From positions 1 through 13,425 of the forward strand of contig JAJYPQ010000068.1 of NCBI GenBank assembly GCA_021795255.1: a stretch of DNA of 13,425 bases. Direction: 5' to 3'. The notes under the pieces were generated by a model that saw only the letters and a list, made by a program, of their open reading frames with translations, was not told the DNA's origin and searched no databases. The stretch is from Pseudomonadota bacterium. Lineage in GTDB: Bacteria; Pseudomonadota; Gammaproteobacteria; Acidiferrobacterales; Acidiferrobacteraceae. Shown here piece after piece: positions 1-5,751 of this stretch; the first letter of the stretch is position 1, and each line of letters begins with the position of its first letter. The position numbers and the translations under genes are program-made.

Positions 1-73
1 TCTTTTCCAGAAGCCGCTGAGCCATCTGGCAATAAGGGCAGACCCGGGTAGTGTACATCAAGACCTTGGCCAT
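1..73 (-). CDS. grxC: Glutaredoxin (GrxC type), N-terminal part, cut by window edge
   Basis: Reading the minus strand from an ATG at 73, the first 24 residues begin MAKVLMYTTRVCPYC and continue into QMAQRLLEK. This is the start of a class I glutaredoxin with the dithiol CPYC active site at about residues 12-15, preceded by the usual first beta strand. Such proteins use glutathione to reduce protein disulfides and mixed disulfides in the cytoplasm. The start lies 5 bp after the stop of the rhodanese gene, so the two are probably co-transcribed. In E. coli, yibN is likewise followed by grxC and then secB; whether secB follows here cannot be seen. No strong ribosome-binding site is visible, so translation may be coupled to the upstream gene. 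The C-terminal part lies outside the window. Confidence 0.85.
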   Translation of the reverse strand, partial: MAKVLMYTTRVCPYCQMAQRLLEK

Positions 74-78
74 GGGAT

Positions 79-492
79 CTAGGATTCTACGGGGAGGCTT
101 TGCGTGCGCCAAGCCGCCATGCCGCCGCTCAGGTTGCGGGCGTTTGCAAACCCCTCTTTGCGTAAGAGGGCCACCGCCCGCGATGAACGCGCGCCGCTCG
201 CGCAGCAGACGACAATGGGTCGTTCCTTGAACTTCTTCAGTTCCTGGCCGCGGGTGGCAATCTGGCCGAGGGGGATGTTGATCGCGCGCGCGATATGTCC
301 GCTCTGAAACTCACTTGGTTCCCGCACATCGACGATGACCGCCGCCTGCCGGTTGATGAGCTGTACAGCCTCTTGGCTCGTCACCTTTTGAACCCCGGAG
401 GCAGATTCCATGAGTGGTTGAATAACAATCATGCCCAGTACCACGAACAACGCCAAGAACAGATACCAGTGGCCTATGACAAAAGCTTCCAT
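79..492 (-). CDS. yibN: Membrane-anchored rhodanese-domain protein (YibN-like)
   Basis: The 137-residue protein has one N-terminal membrane segment (about residues 8-26) followed by a single rhodanese domain (about 35-132). The active-site loop reads CCASGARSSR; Cys97 fits the catalytic position of the C-x-x-G-x-R-S loop, and Cys96 beside it is an extra thiol. The motifs DVREPSEFQSGHI and LSGGMAAW are typical of the family. Rhodaneses carry sulfane sulfur as a cysteine persulfide and pass it to thiol acceptors. The domain should face the cytoplasm if the anchor is a simple signal anchor, which is inference. The gene begins 11 bp after the regulator's stop, with a GAGGA ribosome-binding site over that junction, and grxC starts 5 bp after its stop. 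Position and architecture match E. coli YibN, next to gpmI-envC. The natural sulfur donor and acceptor cannot be read from sequence. Confidence 0.9.
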   Translation of the reverse strand: MEAFVIGHWYLFLALFVVLGMIVIQPLMESASGVQKVTSQEAVQLINRQAAVIVDVREPSEFQSGHIARAINIPLGQIATRGQELKKFKERPIVVCCASGARSSRAVALLRKEGFANARNLSGGMAAWRTQSLPVES

Positions 493-503
493 GTGCTTAT
501 TCC

Positions 504-848
504 TCAGCGAATCTCGGGCATACTGCAGAAAGCCATGCGCATAGCCCCGATCAGTTGCAGAATTCGGGGATCTGCGATCCGGTAAAAGACCTTGTTGGCA
601 CGTTTGCGTGAGGCCAAAATCCCCTTATCGCGTAAAATGGACAGGTGCTGAGAAATATTGCTCTGCGAAGTGCCCACCTGAACGACGATATCTTGTACAC
701 TGACCTCGGTTGCGGCCCCGAGAATACAGAGGATCTTGAGCCGCAAGGGGTGGGCGATGGCCTTTAGGGCGCGCGACGCGAGATGAATGTCATCCTCGTT
801 GGTGATCAGGATGTCTTCCAGTGGTCGGATCATCTCAGTGGGCACCAT
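504..848 (-). CDS. ArsR-family repressor, probable persulfide sensor (BigR/SqrR/YgaV-like)
   Basis: This is a 114-residue winged-helix regulator of the ArsR/SmtB family. The recognition region (about 49-75) includes the stretch SQSNISQHLSILRDKGI, and the wing contains RKRANKVFYRI. The metal-binding ELCVCDL motif of ArsR proper is absent; the corresponding segment reads ATEVSVQDIV. Instead there are exactly two cysteines, Cys41 (KILCIL) and Cys108 (MAFCSM). These correspond in place to the pair that forms a sulfide bridge in BigR and SqrR, which lose DNA binding on reacting with persulfides. I therefore infer a sulfane-sulfur sensor that represses its own operon. Context agrees, since the next gene is a rhodanese and then grxC. 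The start at 848 is chosen because AGGAG lies 7 bp upstream; an open frame extends to 935 but would run through the promoter and palindromes. No such regulator stands between yibN and gpmI in E. coli. Confidence 0.85.
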   Translation of the reverse strand: MVPTEMIRPLEDILITNEDDIHLASRALKAIAHPLRLKILCILGAATEVSVQDIVVQVGTSQSNISQHLSILRDKGILASRKRANKVFYRIADPRILQLIGAMRMAFCSMPEIR

Positions 849-855
849 ATTTCGA

Positions 856-860
856 CTCCT
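856..860 (-). promoter_or_regulatory. Ribosome-binding site that fixes the ArsR-type regulator start
   Basis: The minus strand reads AGGAG here, 7 bp before the ATG at 848. It supports the 114-residue form of the regulator over the longer frame that opens at 935. Confidence 0.75.
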
Positions 861-898
861 AATAATGGTAAGGACCGCTTCCGGTACATTAAGCCTTT

Positions 899-925
899 TT
901 TTGCCAGCTGTCGCCGCTGGCAAAA
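899..925. repeat. Perfect 10-bp inverted repeat in the divergent control region
   Basis: The left arm TTTTGCCAGC (899-908) and right arm GCTGGCAAAA (916-925) are exact reverse complements around a 7-base spacer. It lies between the divergently transcribed regulator (start 848) and gpmI (start 992). A T run precedes the stem and an A run follows it on the plus strand, and in the minus-strand RNA the stem is again followed by A, so it does not fit an intrinsic terminator in either direction. It overlaps the expected transcription start of the regulator if the TATAAT at 927-932 is used. An operator for a dimeric repressor, or a hairpin at the 5' end of the mRNA, are the two likely readings. Confidence 0.8.
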
Positions 926-926
926 C

Positions 927-940
927 ATTATACAATATAA
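927..940 (-). promoter_or_regulatory. TATAAT -10 element for the regulator operon, inside an AT-rich palindrome
   Basis: On the minus strand 932-927 reads a perfect TATAAT. The surrounding TTATA (928-932), CAA, TATAA (936-940) is a 5-bp inverted repeat with a 3-base spacer. BigR-type repressors are known to bind AT-rich palindromes over the -10 of their own promoter, so this is a candidate operator. The -35 is poor (TCTTTT at a 17-bp spacing). On the plus strand TACAAT at 931-936 could act as a -10 for gpmI, which would make the element shared. Assignment is by inspection only. Confidence 0.5.
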
Positions 941-991
941 GCGGGATTTAAAAGACTGAAGAACGGGACCCACCCCGGAGCACGCTATATA

Positions 992-2539
992 ATGCCTTTT
1001 ACGCCAAAACCGCTTGTGCTCGTTATCCTGGATGGTTGGGGATATAGCGAGCGAGTCGAGAACAATGCCATCATGGCCGCCCGCAAGCCCTGGTGGGATC
1101 AGGTCTGGGCCCAAGGCGGCCACAGCCTGATTCAGGCCTCGGAGGCCGCGGTGGGTTTGCCGTCCAAGCAGATGGGCAACTCCGAGGTCGGCCACCTCAA
1201 TCTGGGTGCCGGCCGGGTGGTTTATCAAGAATATAGCCGGATCAACCGGGCCATAGCCTCCGGTATGTTTTTTACCAACAAGACCCTGACGGATGCGGTC
1301 GACCTGGCCCGTGATAGCCACAAAAGCCTTCATGTCCTAGGGCTGCTCTCCCCGGGTGGGGTTCATAGTCACGAGGACCATATCCACGCGCTGGTGGAAC
1401 TCGCCGTTGCCCGCGGCCTGAACCAAGTCTACCTCCATGCGTTCTTGGACGGCCGGGACACGCTGCCCCAGAGCGCGGGCGCCTCGATCACGGCCATGGA
1501 GGCGAAGTTCGCGGCCCTCGGCCGAGGGCGCTTCGCATCCGTCATCGGGCGCTATTATTCGATGGATCGGGATCACCGCTGGCCGCGAATCCAGGCCGCC
1601 TATGATCTCTTGACGACCGGTAAGGCGGAGTATCGGGCCGCCAGCGCCGCCGATGCCCTGACCCTGGCCTATGCGCGGGGGGAGAGCGATGAGTTTGTCA
1701 AGGCAACGGTGATCGTGCCGCCGGGCGAGGCGCCGCGCGCCATCGATGACGGCGACGTGGTGGTCTTTATGAACTTCCGCTCCGATCGAGCCCGCCAGAT
1801 CTGCCGCCCGTTCCTGGAACCGGCGTTCGACGGATTCCCGCGCGCCGTCCAACCCAAGCTTGGTCGCTTCGTGAGCCTGACCGAGTATCAGGCCGAATTC
1901 AACATGCCCGTGGCCTTTCCTTCGACGCGGCTTGTGAATGTTTTGGGAGCCTATCTCGCCGATCTCGGCAAACGCCAGTTACGAGTCGCCGAAACGGAAA
2001 AATATGCGCATGTGACCTTCTTTTTCAACGGCGGCGAAGAGAAGCCGTTCGAGGGTGAGGAGCGGATCCTAGTGCCCTCGCCTACCGATGTGCCGACTTA
2101 CAACTGTCGTCCCGAGATGAGCGCTGCGCGCGTTACGCAAGAGGTTATCGACGCCGCCGGTACCGGGCGCTACGACGTGATCATTTGTAATTTCGCGAAT
2201 CCCGATATGGTGGGGCATACCGGGGACTTTGCCGCCACTGTGCGCGCCATTGAAACGCTGGATGGCTGTCTTGCCAAACTCGCTTCGGCGGTTCGGGCCC
2301 ACGGGGGCGAGATCTTGATCACGGCCGATCATGGCAACGCCGAACAGATGCGAGACCCCGAGAGCGGCCAGCCGCACACCGCCCATACCACGAACCCAGT
2401 CCCGTTGCTGTACTTGGGGCGCCCGGCGCGTATGAGCCCGCAAGGCTCGCTCGAGGATGTGGCACCGACTATCCTGAGACTTTTAAACGTCAGTTCGCCC
2501 TCGGAAATGACCGGACAGCCCTTAATAGAGTTGAAGTGA
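992..2539 (+). CDS. gpmI: 2,3-bisphosphoglycerate-independent phosphoglycerate mutase
   Basis: The 515-residue protein is full length for the Mn-dependent, cofactor-independent mutase that interconverts 3- and 2-phosphoglycerate in glycolysis and gluconeogenesis. The alkaline-phosphatase-like metal site is complete: Asp14 (LDGWG), the phosphorylated Ser64 (GNSEVGHLNLGAG), Asp405 and His409 (NPDMVGH), Asp446 and His447 (ADHGN) and His465 (HTAHT). The inserted phosphotransferase domain (about 80-310) contains HSHEDH (His125), FLDGRD, YYSMDRD and FRSDRARQ. Lys337 lies in ETEKYAH. The ATG at 992 is preceded by GGAG at 977-980, a slightly long spacing of 11 bp. The stop overlaps the GTG start of the envC-like gene by 4 bp. 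The pairing gpmI-envC is conserved in gammaproteobacteria; no functional link between the two enzymes follows from it. Confidence 0.98.
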   Translation: MPFTPKPLVLVILDGWGYSERVENNAIMAARKPWWDQVWAQGGHSLIQASEAAVGLPSKQMGNSEVGHLNLGAGRVVYQEYSRINRAIASGMFFTNKTLTDAVDLARDSHKSLHVLGLLSPGGVHSHEDHIHALVELAVARGLNQVYLHAFLDGRDTLPQSAGASITAMEAKFAALGRGRFASVIGRYYSMDRDHRWPRIQAAYDLLTTGKAEYRAASAADALTLAYARGESDEFVKATVIVPPGEAPRAIDDGDVVVFMNFRSDRARQICRPFLEPAFDGFPRAVQPKLGRFVSLTEYQAEFNMPVAFPSTRLVNVLGAYLADLGKRQLRVAETEKYAHVTFFFNGGEEKPFEGEERILVPSPTDVPTYNCRPEMSAARVTQEVIDAAGTGRYDVIICNFANPDMVGHTGDFAATVRAIETLDGCLAKLASAVRAHGGEILITADHGNAEQMRDPESGQPHTAHTTNPVPLLYLGRPARMSPQGSLEDVAPTILRLLNVSSPSEMTGQPLIELK

Positions 2540-3705
2540 GCGCGACGTCGACGACGAAGCGGACAACGAAGCGGGGCCTCAAGGCCCGAATCATCTGGGC
2601 TGCGGTAGCGGCGCTTTTACCGCTCTGGGCACAGGCTGGTGTGCGCTCTGAGTTGCACGCTTTGCGCGACCAGGAGGCGGCCTTTCAGCGCGGTCTTGAC
2701 CGAACGCTGCGCGACCGCAGTCATGCCCAGAATGCTCTGCGTATAGCTGAGGACAAGGTGGCGCAAGTCGGTCGCCGGCTGGTGCTTACGAGGAGGCGCG
2801 AACAGGCTTTAAGGCGCGAGATTGCCGCCCTCAGGGCGCGCACAGTCGCCTTACGGCAAACGCGCGACGTCGAGCGGGCCGATATCGCCCGCCAAGCAAC
2901 GGCGGCCTATATGATGGGGCGAGCCGGCACCCTCCAGCTTTTTTTTAGTCAGGAGAACCCAGGGCTTGTCGCGCGCATGCTCCAGTATTACCGATATGTC
3001 GTGCGATCCCGTGTCCAGCAACTTGAGGCGGCTCGGCGCACCCTTCATGCTCTTCATAAAACGGCGACGACTATCCGCGCCAAGGTCAAGGAAGCTCGTG
3101 GCATGGCCGGCGCCGAATCTCGACAAAAGCGCGGGCTTGAGGCGGCCCTAGCGCAGCGTAAGGTATTGGTCGAGGAATTGGACGATCGGGCCAAAAGCGG
3201 GCGTTCGCGCTTGCGCGCGCTCGGTCTCCGCGCGCGCCGCCTCGAGGGCTTGTTGCGCGGCCTTCGCAGGCTCCCCAAGGTGCCGGGCAGGATCCCCGAT
3301 TTGCGCGGGCCGTTCGGCGATTTCCGAGGCCGCCTGCCCTTGCCCATACCGGCCCGATTTGCGACTCTGCGGGCCAGTGCCCTGCGCGGGGGCTTGAACC
3401 GTTGGGCAGGAATTGTGATCCCCGGGCGACCTGGCGAGGAGGTCCGGGCGGTCTTTTCCGGGCGTATCGTGTATGCCAACTGGTTGCGTGGCTACGGATT
3501 GTTGTTAATACTGCAAGACGGGGATGGGTATATGACGCTCTACGGCCATAACCAGACCATTTTAAAACATGTGGGCGATTTCGTGCGGGGTGGGGAAGTG
3601 ATCGCGACCGTGGGCGACAGTGGCGGGTTTTCGCGGCCCGGACTCTATTTCGACCTCAGCCACAACGGTCAACCTTTGGACCCCTTGGCTTGGCTGGCCC
3701 ATTGA
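2536..3705 (+). CDS. envC: EnvC-like murein hydrolase activator with degenerate LytM domain
   Basis: The 389-residue protein starts with GTG in a GTGA overlap with the gpmI stop, so translation is probably coupled. A signal peptide (basic to about residue 18, hydrophobic 19-33) ends near AQA at 32-34, giving a periplasmic protein. Residues about 40-120 and 160-245 are rich in Arg, Ala, Leu and Glu and look like coiled coil; about 288-389 is a LytM (M23) domain. Zinc ligands of active M23 peptidases are lost: the HxGxD site reads WAGIV (290-294) and the HxH site reads GLYF (369-372), although His338 in LYGHN remains. E. coli EnvC is degenerate in the same way and does not cut peptidoglycan. 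It activates amidases AmiA and AmiB at the division septum, recruited by FtsEX through its coiled coil. The same role is inferred here; the amidase and ftsEX genes are not in this window. Confidence 0.92.
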   Translation: MSATSTTKRTTKRGLKARIIWAAVAALLPLWAQAGVRSELHALRDQEAAFQRGLDRTLRDRSHAQNALRIAEDKVAQVGRRLVLTRRREQALRREIAALRARTVALRQTRDVERADIARQATAAYMMGRAGTLQLFFSQENPGLVARMLQYYRYVVRSRVQQLEAARRTLHALHKTATTIRAKVKEARGMAGAESRQKRGLEAALAQRKVLVEELDDRAKSGRSRLRALGLRARRLEGLLRGLRRLPKVPGRIPDLRGPFGDFRGRLPLPIPARFATLRASALRGGLNRWAGIVIPGRPGEEVRAVFSGRIVYANWLRGYGLLLILQDGDGYMTLYGHNQTILKHVGDFVRGGEVIATVGDSGGFSRPGLYFDLSHNGQPLDPLAWLAH

Positions 3706-3730
3706 CGGCGGCTTATCGGAGATCTGCGGT

Positions 3731-5059
3731 ATGAAGAAAAGCATCATGCGCTACGCGCTCATCCTCCTCACCGGCGTATTTCTCGGTGCGGGTCTTACCA
3801 TAGAGCGCGCCGTCCAAGCCGAGCGCGACGCCCATCAAAACGCGGCCCTGTCGCGGCTGCCCCTGAAGGAGCTCCGGACGTTTGCCGAAGTCTTTAATAT
3901 CGTGAAGGCGGAATACGTCGTTCCGGTCAGCAATAGCAAGTTGATCAATAACGCGATCCGCGGCATGGTGAACAATCTCGACCCTCATTCCCAGTACCTC
4001 GACCCCCGCCAATATAAGCACCTACAGGTCGACACCACCGGGCGCTTTGGCGGGGTGGGTCTTGAGGTCGGCGAGTACAAGGGCTTTTTGCGGGTTGTGA
4101 CACCTATCCACGGAACCCCGGGTGGGCGCAGCGGTATCCGTCCTGGGGATTTGATCGTCCGCGTTAACGGGACGTTCATCCAAGGCCTGTCGTTGCGCAA
4201 AGCGGTCCGTCTTTTGCGCGGCCGTCCCGGATCCTCAGTGACCCTGACGGTCCTCCGGAAGGGCATTACCCGTCCTCTGACCTTTCATCTTGAGCGCCAA
4301 ATTATCAAGATCCACAGCGTCGCGGGCAAACTGTTGGCGCCGGGTTATGGCTATGTGCGTTTGTCTGAGTTTCAGGGCGACACGGGCCACGGCCTAACGC
4401 GTACCCTTTTACAGCTCAAGGCCGAGAACCATGGTCCGCTTAAAGGTCTCATACTCGATTTGCGTGACAACCCTGGCGGGGTATTGAACGCCGCCGTCGC
4501 GGTCTGCGATGACTTCTTGAACAAGGGGGTGATCGTCAGCACGCGCGGTCGCGTGCCCAGTTCGGACGTTGTCTTTCATGCCCACGGACCGGATCTATTG
4601 CATGGGGCCCCGATGGTGGTTCTCGTCAACGGAGGATCGGCTTCGGCCGCCGAGATCGTAGCCGGTGCCCTGCAAGACAATCGACGAGCCATCATCATGG
4701 GCTCCAAGACCTTTGGCAAGGGGAGCGTCCAGACCATCATGCCCATGTCCAATGGTGGGGCCCTACGGTTGACGACGGCCCGTTACTTTACGCCGGATGG
4801 GCACTCCATCCAAAATATCGGCATCACGCCCAATATCGTGGTGCACGAGGGCCAATTCGTGCCCAGCCACCACAAGCCCTTTCTGCGTGAAATTAACCTT
4901 CCTGGGCACTTACACAATCCAAACCCCCCCAAGACGACTGCCGCTCGGGGCGTGCTAGTCTCCGCCAAGGTGCAGAATATACTGAACCACGACTACCAGT
5001 TGCGCCAGGCGTTCGATCTCTTGAAGGGAGTCGCGGTGTTCCAACATTTTAGAGGGTGA
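3731..5059 (+). CDS. ctpA: C-terminal processing protease, S41 family (CtpA-like)
   Basis: The 442-residue protein has an N-terminal hydrophobic segment (about 6-24) that exports or anchors it on the periplasmic side, a PDZ domain (about 105-190, with GGVGLEVG and SGIRPGDLIVRVNG), and an S41 serine protease core. The catalytic dyad is Ser305 in GGSASAAEI and Lys330 in FGKGSVQ, 25 residues apart as in E. coli Prc, with Gln334 also present. Such proteases trim or degrade periplasmic proteins; in Pseudomonas the CtpA homologue, also next to gpmI and an envC-like gene, degrades peptidoglycan cross-link hydrolases. Placement beside EnvC suggests a cell-wall role, which is inference. The start at 3731 has GGAG 9 bp upstream; a longer frame would run back into envC. 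The gap to envC is 25 bp. E. coli has yibQ at this place instead. Confidence 0.93.
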   Translation: MKKSIMRYALILLTGVFLGAGLTIERAVQAERDAHQNAALSRLPLKELRTFAEVFNIVKAEYVVPVSNSKLINNAIRGMVNNLDPHSQYLDPRQYKHLQVDTTGRFGGVGLEVGEYKGFLRVVTPIHGTPGGRSGIRPGDLIVRVNGTFIQGLSLRKAVRLLRGRPGSSVTLTVLRKGITRPLTFHLERQIIKIHSVAGKLLAPGYGYVRLSEFQGDTGHGLTRTLLQLKAENHGPLKGLILDLRDNPGGVLNAAVAVCDDFLNKGVIVSTRGRVPSSDVVFHAHGPDLLHGAPMVVLVNGGSASAAEIVAGALQDNRRAIIMGSKTFGKGSVQTIMPMSNGGALRLTTARYFTPDGHSIQNIGITPNIVVHEGQFVPSHHKPFLREINLPGHLHNPNPPKTTAARGVLVSAKVQNILNHDYQLRQAFDLLKGVAVFQHFRG

Positions 5060-5063
5060 TGTC

Positions 5064-5540
5064 ATGGCGAGTGAAAGCGCTTTGCCCGTCAAAATTCGGC
5101 CCCTTCAACCGACCGATCTTCCGGGCGTTATGCAACTGCACAAGGAGCTCGGTTGGAACCCTGCCTTTAAGGCTGACGGCAGCACGCTCGCGCAACGCCT
5201 AGCGGCCTTGATCACCGAGGAAAGCGCGCTGCTTTTGGTTGCCGAACACGATCGCAAGGTCGTAGGTTACGTGCATGGAGAGGTCGTAACCCATCTTTTG
5301 TTTGCCGGAAGAGAGCTCGCGATCACCGAAGTTTTCGTGATCGGCTCAGCTCGGAACCAAGGCGTGGGCAAGGCCTTGATGGCGGCGATAGAAAGCGAAG
5401 CCGCAGCCTGTAAGTGCTTTCGCATCAGCGTTTTGAATAGTCGCGAACGCGAGTCGTACCGGCGCGGGTTCTACCCGTCGCTCGGCTACGAGGAGCGGCC
5501 GAGCGTCGTCAATTTCACGAAACGTCTGGATTGGGGCTAA
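5064..5540 (+). CDS. GNAT-family N-acetyltransferase
   Basis: This 158-residue protein is a complete single-domain GNAT acetyltransferase, which moves an acetyl group from acetyl-CoA to an amine. The N-terminal strand and helix read KIRPLQPTDLPGVMQLH. Strand 4 and the pyrophosphate-binding loop are ITEVFVIGSARNQGVGKAL, with the R/Q-x-x-G-x-G signature near residues 97-102. The tail RGFYPSLGYEERPSVVNFTKRL is typical of the last motif, with a Tyr available as general acid. It starts 4 bp after the ctpA stop with a GAGG ribosome-binding site over that stop, so it is the last gene of the gpmI operon. The substrate cannot be inferred: it may be a small molecule or a protein amine. No cysteine or membrane segment gives a further hint. 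Confidence 0.9.
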   Translation: MASESALPVKIRPLQPTDLPGVMQLHKELGWNPAFKADGSTLAQRLAALITEESALLLVAEHDRKVVGYVHGEVVTHLLFAGRELAITEVFVIGSARNQGVGKALMAAIESEAAACKCFRISVLNSRERESYRRGFYPSLGYEERPSVVNFTKRLDWG

Positions 5541-5751
5541 ACCGAAACGACGCATTTTTTGGGCTTGGCCGCCGAGATTAAGGGGCGCGTTCCGATCTCG
5601 CATCACTCGACCGGTAGGAGGGGGCCTAAGGCCCCGGGGCGTTTGCGCGTCCTTCCAGGCCTATCAGAATCATACGAAAGGGGTCTTGGGCGCGAATCGC
5701 CCGCCGTTCATAGAGGACCCAGGCGTTGTCGTCCCGCAGCGCCCCGTCCCC
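5541..5751. other. Convergent intergenic gap with a GC-rich hairpin
   Basis: This 211-bp gap lies between the ends of two converging operons. It contains a short perfect inverted repeat, GGGGCC at 5621-5626 and GGCCCC at 5630-5635, and a T6 run near 5554-5559 without a clear stem before it. The hairpin could slow or stop transcription from both sides, but no U tract follows it in either direction, so I do not call an intrinsic terminator. No credible coding frame or RNA gene is visible. Confidence 0.5.

Noticed and set aside
899..925. Inverted repeat as an intrinsic terminator
   Set aside because: On both strands the stem is preceded by T and followed by A, the reverse of what a terminator needs, and it lies between divergent genes.
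849..935. N-terminal extension of the ArsR-type regulator to 935
   Set aside because: It would read through the inverted repeat and the TATAAT element, while an AGGAG site sits in front of the ATG at 848.
830..1852. Long open frames antisense to gpmI (830-1333 and 1337-1852)
   Set aside because: They mirror the codon structure of the well-conserved gpmI, have no recognisable domains and no suitable ribosome-binding sites.
2536..3705. EnvC-like protein as an active M23 metallopeptidase
   Set aside because: The HxGxD and HxH zinc ligands are replaced by W-A-G-I-V and G-L-Y, so cleavage is not expected.
3620..3730. Longer N terminus of the S41 protease overlapping envC
   Set aside because: The extension lacks signal-peptide character, and a GGAG site plus a normal export signal follow at the ATG 3731.
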